From Ignavibacterium sp. (GTDB lineage Bacteria; Bacteroidota; Ignavibacteria; Ignavibacteriales; Ignavibacteriaceae): DNA of 64,000 nucleotides. Position 1 is the stretch's first letter. Each line of letters begins with the position of its first letter. The position numbers and the translations under genes were made by a program. Of the stretch, positions 31,368 through 41,073 are shown piece after piece. The stretch covers positions 496,001 through 560,000 of the forward strand of contig NZ_AP026678.1 in assembly GCF_025998815.1 (NCBI RefSeq), written 5' to 3'. The notes beneath the pieces are model-generated. The model had not been told where the DNA came from. It ran no database searches and worked only from the letters and a program-made list of their open reading frames with translations.

Positions 31368-34136
31368 CTAATGAGCATCGAGCCAATTTTCTCCAACTCC
31401 TATATCAGCAACCACAGGAACTTTCAACGGAAATGCTTCTTCCATTATTTTTTTGATTAGTGGTTTCAGTTCATCAATTTCGGATTTATGTGCATCAAAA
31501 ACTAATTCATCATGAACTTGTAAGACCATCCTGGATTTATATTTTTTCTTTTCGAGTTCATTATGGATTTTTATCATAGCAAGTTTTATCATATCGGCTG
31601 CAGTTCCCTGAATAGGCATATTTATAGCAACACGTTCTTCAAATTGTCTGACAACCCGATTGTTGCTATTTATATTTTTTAAATATCGTCTTCTTCCATA
31701 TAAAGTTTCAGCGTAACCTTTTTCTTTGGCTTTGAGTATAGAATCATCCATAAAGTCCTTAACTTTCTTGAATGTTCTGAAGTATGTATCAATAATTTCT
31801 TTTGCGTGAGTTTGTGGTATTCCTAATCTTGTCTTTAAACCAAATGGACCAATTCCATAAAGTATTCCGAAGTTAACTTCTTTTGCTTTTCTTCTCATAT
31901 CTGGAGTTACATCTTCAGGATTAACATTGAAAACCAATGCAGCAGTACTTCTGTGGATATCCTCGCCATTTATAAATGCCTTCATCAAAGTTTCATCTTC
32001 ACAAATTGAGGCCATTATTCTGAGTTCGATCTGACTGTAGTCTGCAGAAAGAATTAAGTGATTTTTATCCCTTGGTACAAAAGCTTTTCTGATTTCTTTT
32101 CCTAAATCCGTTCTGATAGGAATATTCTGAAGATTTGGATCTGTACTTGATAGTCTGCCAGTTGAAGCTCCGGTTTGATTAAAACTTGTATGAATTCTTC
32201 CAGTTTTTGGATTTATTAAATTTGGCAACGCATCTGTGTAAGTTGATTTTAATTTTGCAACCTGTCTGTAATTCAGGATTATATCGATTATCTCGTGTTC
32301 ACCACGAAGATTTTCCAAAGCTCTTGCATCGGTTGAAAATCCTGTTTTTGTTTTTCTACCAGTGCTTAACTTTAATTTATCAAACAGTATTTCCTGAAGC
32401 TGCTTTGTTGAATTAATATTGAATTCTTTTCCTGCTAATTGATAAATTTGTTGTGCATAATTATCCATCAGAAGTTCAAGTTCTTTACTCTGTTGCTGCA
32501 ATGCCTCTGTATCAATCTTAATTCCTTCATACTCCATATTTTCCAAAACCGGAACTAAAGGGAATTCAATATCATAAGCTACTTTTTCAACTTGTTCTTT
32601 TTTTAACTCAGCATCCAGCTTTTGATATAATCTAAAAGTTATATCAGCATCTTCAGAGGAATAATTTGCAAGATCCTGAACATCAACATCAAAAATTTTT
32701 GTTGGGTCTTTCTTAGTTCCAATTAAGTCAGAAAGGGGAATAGGTTTGTAATTTAAATATTTCTGTGCAAGATCATCCATATTGTGCTTTTGGTCCGGAT
32801 CTAAAACATAACTTGCAAGCATAGTATCGAAATAAAAATTCTTAACATAAATATTTTGATGCCTTAATACAGCAATATCGTATTTCCCATTCTGGCAAAT
32901 TTTTCTTATTGATTGGTCTTCGAAAACTGATTTAAATTTTTTAGCAAACTCAGAAATTGGTATTGCCTTTCTGTTTGAATCTGAAAATAAACCAACGCTA
33001 TCACTGGGTTTAATAGGAACGAAGAAAGCTTTTTCCGGTTCTGTACAAAATGAAACTCCAGCCAATTGAATCTCATATGGTTTTAGTCCATCAGTTTCGG
33101 TATCAAATACAAACTCTTTTGAATTCTTCAGATGCTTGACAAGTTTGTCTAAATCTTTTGGATTATCGATTAGTTTATATTCAACATCTTCTATGACAAA
33201 TGAAGTTTGTTCAATGATTTTTTCTTCTTCTGTTTTTGAATTAAGAACATCAGAATTTCCATAAATTTCAAGCAGTTTTGAATAGAGTGTTTTAAATTCC
33301 AGTTCGATAAAAATTTCTCTGAGTTTTTCAAAATCAGGTTTTTCGAATTTTGCCTTTTCAAAATCAAAATCCAGAGGAACTTCAGTGTGGATGGTAGCCA
33401 GTTCTTTTGAAAGGAAAGCTTTCTCTTTATTCTCAATCAGTTTTTTTCGAATAGATTCTTTTTCGATTTTATCAATGTTATCGTAAATGTTTTCAATGGT
33501 TCCAAATTGCTGAATAAGAGGAACTGCAGTTTTAGGTCCAATTCCTGGAACGCCGGGAATATCATCACTTGAATCACCAACTAGTGCAAGATAATCAACC
33601 ATATATTTGGGTTCGAATCCAAGCTCTTCAAGAACTTTTTTCTTGTCATATATAATTACTTCATCAGTGGATTTTCCCGGTCGAACTATTTTAGTTTTAT
33701 CAGTTATTAGTTGAAAGTAGTCTTTATCTGGTGTAATGGCTAAAGATTCCAAACCAAGCTTTTCAGCTTTTTTTACTGCTGTACCAATAATATCATCTGC
33801 CTCATATCCTGGAAGGATATAAACGGGCATTTTTAATACATCAATGATTTGTTTAATTCTTTCTAATTGTGGAATCATATCCTCAGGCATTTCCTCGCGT
33901 GATGATTTATAAGCTTCATACTTTTCATGCCTGAATGTTTTTTCTTTTGAATCAAATGCAACAGCAATGTAATCAGCTTTATGCTTTTCAAGCACTCTGA
34001 GTAATTGAGTAATAAAACCATATACAGCAGAGGTTGGCTCTCCCTTTTTAGTGCTTAATGGACGACTGATAAATGCGAAGTATGCTTTGTAAGCCAAAGC
34101 CATTGCATCAATTATTACAAAAAGTTTGTTTTTCAT
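31368..34136 (-). CDS. polA: DNA polymerase I
   Basis: A 922-residue family A polymerase of standard size. There is a 5'-3' exonuclease/FEN domain (1-290; AFDSKEKTFRHEKYEAYKS, GYEADDIIG, DSSDDIPGVPGIGPKTA) and a 3'-5' exonuclease domain (about 325-510) whose metal residues look intact (FVFDTETDG). The polymerase domain (about 540-922) has motif A LSADYSQIELRI, motif B RRKAKEVNFGILYG and motif C VLQVHDELVF. All three activities should be present, for Okazaki-fragment maturation and repair. It heads the operon that continues with three GT9 genes; the 246-bp upstream gap presumably holds the promoter. Confidence 0.96.
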   Translation of the reverse strand: MKNKLFVIIDAMALAYKAYFAFISRPLSTKKGEPTSAVYGFITQLLRVLEKHKADYIAVAFDSKEKTFRHEKYEAYKSSREEMPEDMIPQLERIKQIIDVLKMPVYILPGYEADDIIGTAVKKAEKLGLESLAITPDKDYFQLITDKTKIVRPGKSTDEVIIYDKKKVLEELGFEPKYMVDYLALVGDSSDDIPGVPGIGPKTAVPLIQQFGTIENIYDNIDKIEKESIRKKLIENKEKAFLSKELATIHTEVPLDFDFEKAKFEKPDFEKLREIFIELEFKTLYSKLLEIYGNSDVLNSKTEEEKIIEQTSFVIEDVEYKLIDNPKDLDKLVKHLKNSKEFVFDTETDGLKPYEIQLAGVSFCTEPEKAFFVPIKPSDSVGLFSDSNRKAIPISEFAKKFKSVFEDQSIRKICQNGKYDIAVLRHQNIYVKNFYFDTMLASYVLDPDQKHNMDDLAQKYLNYKPIPLSDLIGTKKDPTKIFDVDVQDLANYSSEDADITFRLYQKLDAELKKEQVEKVAYDIEFPLVPVLENMEYEGIKIDTEALQQQSKELELLMDNYAQQIYQLAGKEFNINSTKQLQEILFDKLKLSTGRKTKTGFSTDARALENLRGEHEIIDIILNYRQVAKLKSTYTDALPNLINPKTGRIHTSFNQTGASTGRLSSTDPNLQNIPIRTDLGKEIRKAFVPRDKNHLILSADYSQIELRIMASICEDETLMKAFINGEDIHRSTAALVFNVNPEDVTPDMRRKAKEVNFGILYGIGPFGLKTRLGIPQTHAKEIIDTYFRTFKKVKDFMDDSILKAKEKGYAETLYGRRRYLKNINSNNRVVRQFEERVAINMPIQGTAADMIKLAMIKIHNELEKKKYKSRMVLQVHDELVFDAHKSEIDELKPLIKKIMEEAFPLKVPVVADIGVGENWLDAH

Positions 34137-34382
34137 TTCTGTTAAAGAATAAAATTATTACTAAACAAAATAATTATTCATTCATTAAATGTGAAGTATA
34201 ATTTGATTTGAGTTTATGGAAGTCACGTGAAGTTCATTTGGAACTTATTTCATTATAAGGGATAATGAAATATTATTCTTAAAAGAATAGAAATTAAAAA
34301 TTTTGAATTGTAATAAATAGGGAAGAGCGAGCATTAGAATTTTAGGGATAGATTATTCTTATGATATCGAATCAATGATGAA

Positions 34383-34946
34383 TTATAAAGATGAACTAAA
34401 ATCAAAAGACCTTACTAATTCAATATGGTCATTCTTATAAGAAATTTCTCTTATGATTTTTGATTGATTGTTGTAGAATTTCCATGTTCCAACTTTTTTA
34501 TCATCCTCATAATAACCTAAAGCTTTAAGATCACCGTTGGGATAATACCATTTCCAGGCGCCGTTTAATTTGTCATTGTAAAAAGTTCCTCTTGATTCGA
34601 GTTGCCCATTTGGATAGTAATAATTCCAGACACCTTCATTCTTGCTGTCATTCATAACGCCATTTATTTCAATAATTCCATTGAGGTTGGATACTTTGAA
34701 GTCGCCGTATTTTTTTCCATCAATCAGGTAATACTCAATAATCTTATCCTGAACTGTATCTTTTATTGCACCAGTATAAGGGGTATCAGCTCCAATTTCA
34801 TAAATAAGACCGGATTTTTCAATCAACTTTACCTTATTATCATTATTCTTTTTCTCGGATTTATTTCCAAGAACTAAGAATATCGCAATGAATAATATAA
34901 CAGTATAAACAGTTCCCAAAGAAAAGAACTTTTCTCTGAAAGTCAC
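34383..34946 (-). CDS. Membrane-anchored MORN-repeat protein
   Basis: A 187-residue protein with one N-terminal membrane helix (about 12-28), then MORN-like repeats of the YwqK type: NEGVWNYYYPNGQLESRGTF, NGAWKWYYPNGDLKALGYY and VGTWKFYNNQSKIIREISY (about 100-165). These beta-hairpin repeats are often labelled antitoxin, but no toxin gene is next to this one, so I would not use that label. Translation starts at GTG 34946, with GAGGG about 10 bp upstream. It is a single gene flanked by 246-bp and 222-bp gaps. Function unknown; probably faces the periplasm. Confidence 0.75.
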   Translation of the reverse strand: MTFREKFFSLGTVYTVILFIAIFLVLGNKSEKKNNDNKVKLIEKSGLIYEIGADTPYTGAIKDTVQDKIIEYYLIDGKKYGDFKVSNLNGIIEINGVMNDSKNEGVWNYYYPNGQLESRGTFYNDKLNGAWKWYYPNGDLKALGYYEDDKKVGTWKFYNNQSKIIREISYKNDHIELVRSFDFSSSL

Positions 34947-35168
34947 AGTATTTAGCCCTCAAAAATGGTAGGATGAGAAAAAATCGCACAATCATTTTGC
35001 CAGATATAATTTTGTTATTTATTAAAAAAATAAATTTGTGTCTCTCATAAAGAGATTGTGACTCTTTTTTAATTTCAAATTGTTACACAAAATAATAACT
35101 ATTCTGACTTATTGATTTATTAGTTTGCTTTATATTCGTCAGTCGAAAAAATATTATTTATTATTTAA

Positions 35169-36992
35169 ATGGAAACTGAGAATAAAAAACCCGGAACATT
35201 CAGGAACATTGTACATGCGATGGGAGTCGTATTCGGTGATATAGGTACAAGTCCGATTTATACTTTAAGTATTGTCTTTACTCTTACTTTACCAACAAAA
35301 GAAAACATATTTGGAATTTTATCTCTAATATTTTGGACATTAATTACTTTAGTCACGATTCAATATGCCTGGTTGGCAATGAGTCTTAGTATTCGTGGTG
35401 AAGGAGGGATTATTGTATTAAAAGAAATTCTTACTTCACTTATGAAGAAGGGAAGGAAAGCTGGTTTTATAGCATTCCTGGGATATATTGGAGTTTCATT
35501 ACTGATTGGTGATGGAGTGATTACTCCGGCCATTAGTATTCTTTCAGCTGTTGAAGGTTTGAGATTAATTCCTCAATTAGGTCATATATCACTAACGACT
35601 ATTATTCTGATTACTGCGATTATTACAATTTTATTATTTGCTATTCAACACAGAGGAACTGATAAAGTAGCTTCATCTTTTGGTCCCATTATGTTGATTT
35701 GGTTTTTAAGTCTGTTTCTTTCGGGATTTTTTTATTTGATTCACATACCTCAAATTTTTCTTGCACTAAGTCCTTATTATGCAATTGAATTTTTTATTCA
35801 TAATGGATTGCCAGGATTTTTTGTTCTAAGTGAAGTTATACTTTGTGCTACCGGAGGCGAAGCTTTATATGCAGACATGGGGCATCTTGGCGGCAAACCT
35901 ATTAGACAAGCCTGGTCAATTGTTTTCTTTGCTCTTATAATAAATTATTTTGGTCAGGGAGCATATATACTTGAGCACGGCGATACAAAACAGGTTTTGT
36001 TTAAACTTGTGAGCAGTTATTCAGAAATACTTTATATCCCGTTTTTAATACTGACATTATTAGCAACTATAATTGCTTCTCAAGCTATGATTAGTGCTGT
36101 TATGTCTCTTGTGTTTCAAGGTATTAACACAGGAATATTTCCATTAATGAAAATAAAGTTTACTTCACAAAAACTTCGTTCTCAGATATATATACCAGCT
36201 GTTAATAAATTTTTATTGTTTGCAGTTATATTGATGATTTTGATCTTTAAAGAATCAAATAATCTGGCTGCTGCTTATGGTCTGGCAGTTACTGCTACAA
36301 TGTTTATAAGTTCAATTTTTATTGTTACAATTTTCTACATAAAGAAAAACTATCTAAAATCAGCAATCGGCTTTACGGTATTAATCATCGCTGGTTTATA
36401 TCTAATAGCTGTTACTCACAAAATTCCTTATGGTGGATATTGGTCAGTTATTATAGCTTTATTTGTTTTTGGGGTAATGTTATTATGGATGAATGGAATG
36501 ACAAAACTCAGAAGATTTTTGAGAGCAACTTCGCTGGATGTTTTTGTTGAAAGCTTCAAACAAATTTATGAAACAGGAAACTACATAAAAGGTGAAGCAA
36601 TATTTTTCACAAAGAATGTAAATTCAGTTTCACCGTATATTTTACACTGTATGTTTCGAACCGGAATTATCTATGAAAAAAATATTCTGGTTTCTGTTGA
36701 AACTTCAGACCAACCTTATGGAGTAAATCTCGAGTCCTATGACAAAGTCACCGATGGACTTTACACTGCAAGAATAATTTATGGTTATATGGAATCTCCT
36801 GACTTACCAAAACTTTTCAAACAATGGGGATTTTCGGAAAAAGCTATTTTCTATGGTGCTGAAGAAATAAAAACCAGTAAACCTTTCTTGAAGATATTTG
36901 CCGTATTAAAAAGATTAGCTCCCAACTGGATTTCGTTTTTTGAGTTTCCATATAATAAATTGCACGGTGTCGTGACAAGAATTGAAATTTGA
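35169..36992 (+). CDS. kup: KUP-type potassium uptake protein
   Basis: A 607-residue inner-membrane K+:H+ symporter. About twelve transmembrane helices occupy residues 10-440, followed by a cytoplasmic tail. Diagnostic segments are GVVFGDIGTSPIYTL (19-33), SLSIRGEGGIIVL (about 73-85), LIGDGVITPAISILSAVEG and GGEALYADMGHLG. The start has no strong SD, and the 222-bp AT-rich gap before it should contain the promoter. The stop overlaps a TTG of the next frame, but I place the next gene's start at 37007. Confidence 0.93.
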   Translation: METENKKPGTFRNIVHAMGVVFGDIGTSPIYTLSIVFTLTLPTKENIFGILSLIFWTLITLVTIQYAWLAMSLSIRGEGGIIVLKEILTSLMKKGRKAGFIAFLGYIGVSLLIGDGVITPAISILSAVEGLRLIPQLGHISLTTIILITAIITILLFAIQHRGTDKVASSFGPIMLIWFLSLFLSGFFYLIHIPQIFLALSPYYAIEFFIHNGLPGFFVLSEVILCATGGEALYADMGHLGGKPIRQAWSIVFFALIINYFGQGAYILEHGDTKQVLFKLVSSYSEILYIPFLILTLLATIIASQAMISAVMSLVFQGINTGIFPLMKIKFTSQKLRSQIYIPAVNKFLLFAVILMILIFKESNNLAAAYGLAVTATMFISSIFIVTIFYIKKNYLKSAIGFTVLIIAGLYLIAVTHKIPYGGYWSVIIALFVFGVMLLWMNGMTKLRRFLRATSLDVFVESFKQIYETGNYIKGEAIFFTKNVNSVSPYILHCMFRTGIIYEKNILVSVETSDQPYGVNLESYDKVTDGLYTARIIYGYMESPDLPKLFKQWGFSEKAIFYGAEEIKTSKPFLKIFAVLKRLAPNWISFFEFPYNKLHGVVTRIEI

Positions 36993-37006
36993 AGGTAAAA
37001 CTTATT

Positions 37007-38050
37007 ATGAAAAATTTCTTATTTATAACACTAATCATCTTTTCTAATTTTGCTTGTGCACAAATATCTGAAGACAAAACTATTTCAGTTGCTTTTTGGA
37101 ATCTTGAAAATCTTTTCGATACCAAAGATGACCAATCAAAAAATGACGAAGAGTTTCTTCCTGATGGAGTGAAGCAATGGAATGAAGACAGATTGGAAAG
37201 AAAATATTATAATTTATCTCGAGTGATAAGATCAATGAATGATGGAAGAGGACCAGATATTTTAGGCGTGTGTGAAGTTGAGCATAAATATTTATTAGAT
37301 AGTCTTATATCAAAACATTTATTTGATAAGAATTATATTTCTGAATCTCCTGATGCACCTGATGAAAGAGGTATTCAAACAGGAATAATTTTTAGAGCAG
37401 ATAAATTCAAGTTACTCGAAACTTTATCGGATACTGTTCATCTTGAACAAAATATTCAAACCAGGTTGATTCTCGGTGTCAAACTCCTCTTTAAAAATTC
37501 TGACACAATCTATGTATTCGTAAATCATTGGCCTTCGAGAAGAGGAGGTGAGAGCGAATCAGAAATCAGACGAATAAAAGCTGCTCAAACATTACGAAAA
37601 AGAATTGAACAAATTTTTAACAATGATAAAAATGCTAAAATTATTGTTATGGGTGATTTCAATGATGAGCCAACAAATTCTTCAATCCTGAATCATCTTA
37701 AAGCTAAACCTATTATTTGTGATAGTATTGAAATGATTGAAAAAATTAATTCAAGGGTTGATAATTCGGATTTGTTCAATCTGGCTTATCATTCATATAG
37801 TCTTGGTGAAGGTTCATATAAACATCAGGATAATTGGAATATGTTGGATCAAATTATTGTATCGAGGGAACTTATTGTTGGAGCAAAAGTAAGATACCAG
37901 TGTAATTCGTTTCAGGTTTACAAACCTGAGTTTATGATTACAAAATCCGGAAAGTATCAGGGAACACCTTTCCCAACTTATGGAGGCAACAGATATCTTG
38001 GCGGCTACAGCGATCATTTCCCGGTTATAGCAAAATTTATTTTGGAGTAA
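37007..38050 (+). CDS. Secreted endonuclease/exonuclease/phosphatase family protein
   Basis: A 347-residue EEP-superfamily hydrolase with a signal peptide (MKNFLFITLIIFSNFACA, then QIS). Core motifs are VAFWNLENLFD (catalytic Asn), GVCEVEH (metal Glu), VNHWPSRRGG, IVMGDFNDEPTNSS (Asp/Asn) and the closing SDHFPVIA (Asp-His pair). It would cleave phosphodiesters (nucleic acid or other) in the periplasm or outside. I choose ATG 37007 after GAAGGT because it begins a clean signal peptide; an upstream TTG at 36989 would add six residues. An SDR gene follows 4 bp later, suggesting co-transcription. Confidence 0.87.
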   Translation: MKNFLFITLIIFSNFACAQISEDKTISVAFWNLENLFDTKDDQSKNDEEFLPDGVKQWNEDRLERKYYNLSRVIRSMNDGRGPDILGVCEVEHKYLLDSLISKHLFDKNYISESPDAPDERGIQTGIIFRADKFKLLETLSDTVHLEQNIQTRLILGVKLLFKNSDTIYVFVNHWPSRRGGESESEIRRIKAAQTLRKRIEQIFNNDKNAKIIVMGDFNDEPTNSSILNHLKAKPIICDSIEMIEKINSRVDNSDLFNLAYHSYSLGEGSYKHQDNWNMLDQIIVSRELIVGAKVRYQCNSFQVYKPEFMITKSGKYQGTPFPTYGGNRYLGGYSDHFPVIAKFILE

Positions 38051-38054
38051 AACG

Positions 38055-38741
38055 ATGAAAAAAATTCTTTTAATCTTTGGAGCAAATGGAGAACTTGGTT
38101 CAGGCGTTGCAAATGTTCTAATCAAAAAAGACTTTGATGAAATTTATTTATTTGATTTCAAGTTCGATCAACAACACGATGATAAGAAAATTCATCAAAT
38201 TATTGTCTCTGATCTTGCTAATGAAAAAAATGTTAAACAAGCTTTTGAGCAGATTAAAACTGAGAATGATTCTGAATATTTTCTTTTCTCTACTATCGGA
38301 GGATTTTTTGGTGGGAAAAAAATATGGGAAACTTCATATGACGATTTGATGAATATGTTTTCAATGAATTTGCTGACAAATTTTAATCTTGCAAAATACT
38401 TTTCAGATTTAGTCAGAAAATCAACAGGTGGTGCGATAATATTTACATCAGCATACACAGCAAATCATCCCGAAGAAAATAAATTTGCTTATGGAATGTC
38501 CAAAGCTTCATTATCTTATCTGGTCAGATCATTAGCGATTGAAGGCGAAAGTATAAATCTATCATCAATGGCGATTGCCCCTTTTATTTTAGATACAAAA
38601 TCAAACCGAAAATGGATGAGCGAAGCTAACTTTGATAAATGGATTAAACCTGAAGAGGTTGGAAAAATAATTTATGATTTATTCAATAATTACAAAATTA
38701 ATTCTGGAAATATTATTGAATTAAAGATCAGATTAGTTTAA
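38055..38741 (+). CDS. Short SDR family oxidoreductase
   Basis: A 228-residue short-chain dehydrogenase-like protein. The N-terminal LLIFGANGELGSGVANVLI (5-23) is a Rossmann glycine motif, catalytic Ser is in IIFTSAYTANHP (about 134) and Tyr-x3-Lys in AYGMSKASL (about 146-150). The length is at the lower end for the family and the C-terminal substrate cap is small. Resembles dihydropteridine reductase-sized SDRs, but I cannot assign a substrate. It lies 4 bp after the EEP gene and 136 bp before exbB. Confidence 0.8.
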   Translation: MKKILLIFGANGELGSGVANVLIKKDFDEIYLFDFKFDQQHDDKKIHQIIVSDLANEKNVKQAFEQIKTENDSEYFLFSTIGGFFGGKKIWETSYDDLMNMFSMNLLTNFNLAKYFSDLVRKSTGGAIIFTSAYTANHPEENKFAYGMSKASLSYLVRSLAIEGESINLSSMAIAPFILDTKSNRKWMSEANFDKWIKPEEVGKIIYDLFNNYKINSGNIIELKIRLV

Positions 38742-38772
38742 AAATTTTTCTTAACTGAGAGAGAATAATTTG

Positions 38773-38801
38773 TTGACTTTGTGTGCATAAATATTTATTG
38801 T
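38773..38801 (+). promoter_or_regulatory. Possible promoter of the exbB operon
   Basis: TTGACT (38773-38778), a 17-bp spacer and TATTGT (38796-38801), about 75 bp before ATG 38878. GTGTGCA and TGCACGC flank the -10 region as an imperfect inverted repeat and may be an operator. Confidence 0.4.
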
Positions 38802-38877
38802 AGTGCACGCATTTTTAAGAAAATGTTGCAAACAAGTTTATTAAGTAACAATATTTATTATTAGGAGGATATCTTTT

Positions 38878-39567
38878 ATGGATATTTTTGGAGTAATCTC
38901 ATCGTTATTCAATGTAGTTGCACAAGCTAATAATCAGGGTGCTTTGAATTGGTTGGTTACAAAATTCAACGAAGGTGGATTTTTCATGTGGCCAATTCTC
39001 GCAAGTTTGGTAATAGGTTTAGCTTTTGCATTAGAAAGAATGTATTCGCTTTCAAGAGCAAGAATTGATACAAAAAAATTCATTATGCAAGTTAAAAAAG
39101 CTCTTGATGAAGGTGGAGTTGAAGCTGCAAAAAAAGTCTGCGAAAACACCCGTGGTCCGGTCGCTTCTGTTTTCTACGCAGGTTTATTAAGATATAATGA
39201 AGGTTTAGATGCTGCCGAAAAAGCAATTATTGCTTATGGTGCAGTTGAAATGAGTTTCCTTGAAAGAGGAATGATTTGGATTTCTACATTTATTACTATT
39301 GCACCTATGCTTGGATTTACCGGAACTGTACAAGGTATGATTGAAGCATTTGACGCTATTAAAGAAGCTGCACAAATTTCTCCTGCAATCGTAGCATCAG
39401 GTATTTCCGTTGCATTGTTGACAACACTCTTTGGTCTTGTTGTAGCTATGATTCTTCAGATTTTCTATAACTATTTTGTTTCAAGAATTGACAGATTAGT
39501 TGGAGATATGGAACAGAGTTCAATTGAACTTATTGATGCACTTTATGAATTAAAAAACAGAAGATAA
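38878..39567 (+). CDS. exbB: ExbB/TolQ/MotA-type proton channel protein
   Basis: A 229-residue inner-membrane protein with three helices: about 28-50 (GGFFMWPILASLVIGLAFAL), 135-160 (MIWISTFITIAPMLGFTGTV) and 175-200 (IVASGISVALLTTLFGLVVA). The conserved MLGFTGTVQGMIEAF and GISVALLTTLFGL segments line the proton path in ExbB/TolQ. A strong AGGAGG site precedes the ATG. With the two downstream ExbD-like proteins it forms a proton-driven motor, most simply for TonB receptors such as the one at 8.8 kb. No tonB gene is adjacent. Confidence 0.92.
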   Translation: MDIFGVISSLFNVVAQANNQGALNWLVTKFNEGGFFMWPILASLVIGLAFALERMYSLSRARIDTKKFIMQVKKALDEGGVEAAKKVCENTRGPVASVFYAGLLRYNEGLDAAEKAIIAYGAVEMSFLERGMIWISTFITIAPMLGFTGTVQGMIEAFDAIKEAAQISPAIVASGISVALLTTLFGLVVAMILQIFYNYFVSRIDRLVGDMEQSSIELIDALYELKNRR

Positions 39568-39590
39568 ACTTTAAACCTTAAAACACAACT

Positions 39591-40121
39591 ATGATTAAAA
39601 AGAAAAAACTACAAGAAGCTTCTATTCCAACTTCATCTATGGCTGATATAGCATTTTTGTTATTGCTATTCTTTCTTGTAGCCACAGTAATAGATGTCGA
39701 TACAGGTTTAGGATTGACTCTTCCGGAATATGTGCCACCAGAAGAAAGAATGGAAATAAAAGTTGATCCTGAAAGACTTGTTGCTGTTTTGGTTAATGAA
39801 CAAGGTGATGTATTGATTGATGGTGAAATTGTTTCAATCTTCCAAATCAAAAATCTTATAAAGCCCAAGTTATTGGCAAGAGTTGAAATGCCATTGAATA
39901 AGAAGATAATAGTTTCATTAAAAACGGATCGTAAAACAATCTATAATCAATACATTGCAGCTTTAGATCAAATTAAGCTCGCATTTTTTGAAGCCAGAGA
40001 TGAAGTCTCCTTAGGAAGATTTGGAAAAAGATTTAAAGATTTAACTAAAGAACAGCAAGATCAAATGAAAGATGCGGTGCCAATTATCATCTCTCTGGCG
40101 GAACCTGAACAAATAAAATAA
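39591..40121 (+). CDS. exbD: ExbD/TolR family protein, first copy
   Basis: A 176-residue protein with one N-terminal transmembrane helix. The stretch SIPTSSMADIAFLLLLFFLV (about 10-29) contains the functional Asp of ExbD/TolR, followed by a periplasmic domain. A C-terminal extension (about 140-176) is longer than in E. coli ExbD (141). It lies 23 bp after exbB and 15 bp before a second, shorter ExbD, giving the exbB-exbD-exbD order common in Bacteroidetes-group bacteria. Confidence 0.9.
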   Translation: MIKKKKLQEASIPTSSMADIAFLLLLFFLVATVIDVDTGLGLTLPEYVPPEERMEIKVDPERLVAVLVNEQGDVLIDGEIVSIFQIKNLIKPKLLARVEMPLNKKIIVSLKTDRKTIYNQYIAALDQIKLAFFEARDEVSLGRFGKRFKDLTKEQQDQMKDAVPIIISLAEPEQIK

Positions 40122-40136
40122 TTTGAGGTATTAAAA

Positions 40137-40550
40137 ATGCATTTTCAGAAAAGAAGAGCTGGAACAAAACAGGAAATCCCAACTTCCTCAATGCCTGATA
40201 TTGTATTTATGCTGCTTCTCTTTTTTATGGTTACTACAACTTTAAGAGAAGTAGATGTTTTGGTTCAATTCAAATTACCTGAAGCTCAAGCTATAGAGAA
40301 AATTGAAAATAAAAGATTGATTTCATATTTATGGGTTGGAAAGGACAAAAGAATTCAGATTAATGACAGCATTGTTAAGCTTGAAGAAGTTGAACCAATT
40401 ATGTATGGAAAAAGACAAGTGCTACCTAATGTAATTGTTTCTTTTAGAATTGATCAGGGCGTTGATATGGGATTAGTAATGGATATTCAACAGGCATTAA
40501 GGAAAGCTTACTGTCTTCGTGTAAATTATTCGGCAACATTAAAAATTTAA
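40137..40550 (+). CDS. ExbD/TolR family protein, second copy
   Basis: A 137-residue ExbD/TolR-like protein, close to the usual length. It repeats the motif of its neighbour as IPTSSMPDIVFMLLLFFMVT (about 12-31), with the membrane Asp kept, but its periplasmic domain is diverged. The two ExbD subunits may form a heterodimer in the ExbB pore. It ends the operon at a clear terminator 24 bp downstream. Confidence 0.89.
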   Translation: MHFQKRRAGTKQEIPTSSMPDIVFMLLLFFMVTTTLREVDVLVQFKLPEAQAIEKIENKRLISYLWVGKDKRIQINDSIVKLEEVEPIMYGKRQVLPNVIVSFRIDQGVDMGLVMDIQQALRKAYCLRVNYSATLKI

Positions 40551-40573
40551 TTAAAAAATTTTTCTAACTTTTA

Positions 40574-40617
40574 AGGCAGGTCTTGTGCATAACGAACCTG
40601 CCTTTTCTTTTAGTGGA
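40574..40617 (+). terminator. Intrinsic terminator after the exbB-exbD-exbD operon
   Basis: AAGGCAGGT/ACCTGCCTT stem (40574-40582 and about 40597-40605) with a 14-nt loop, followed by TTTCTTTT. Confidence 0.85.
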
Positions 40618-40624
40618 GTTACAG

Positions 40625-41071
40625 ATGAGTCTTAAAGAAAAAATTAATAACGACTTAAAGGAAGCAATGAAATCTGGCGATAAAGTTCGCCTTAACACTG
40701 TTCGATCCATTCGTGCATTAATTCTTGAGTTTGAAAAAAGTGGTGCAAACAAGGAACTAACTCCTGATGATGAAGTTAAGCTTCTTATAAGTGCTGCTAA
40801 AAAGAGAAAAGATTCAATCGAACAATTCAAAAATGCCGGTCGAATGGATTTGGTTGAACAGGAAGAAGCTGAACTTAAAGTGCTTCTTGAGTATTTGCCA
40901 AAGCAAATGACTGAAGAGGAAATTAAATCAGAAGTTCAGAAAATCATTGCTGAAGTTGGAGCAAAAGGCAAAGAAGATTTTGCTAAAGTTATGCCTGCAG
41001 CAATGAAGTCGTTAAAAGGAAAGGCAGATGGAAATTTAGTTCGTAAAGTAGTTGAAAGTCTTTTGAGCTGA
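40625..41071 (+). CDS. GatB/YqeY domain protein
   Basis: A 148-residue YqeY-family protein: helical N-terminal domain MSLKEKINNDLKEAMKSGDK with VRLNTVRSIRALI, then a C-terminal helical bundle ending GKADGNLVRKVVESLL. The family shares its C-terminal domain with the tRNA-dependent amidotransferase subunit GatB and is thought to bind tRNA; its exact role is unknown. I place the start at ATG 40625, after TGGAG, rather than at an ATG 42 bp upstream inside the terminator region. cvpA starts 3 bp after its stop. Confidence 0.9.
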   Translation: MSLKEKINNDLKEAMKSGDKVRLNTVRSIRALILEFEKSGANKELTPDDEVKLLISAAKKRKDSIEQFKNAGRMDLVEQEEAELKVLLEYLPKQMTEEEIKSEVQKIIAEVGAKGKEDFAKVMPAAMKSLKGKADGNLVRKVVESLLS

Positions 41072-41073
41072 AA

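Noticed and set aside
34383-34946. YwqK-type antitoxin of a toxin-antitoxin pair
   Set aside because: Only MORN-like repeats support the name; no toxin gene adjoins it and the protein has a membrane anchor.
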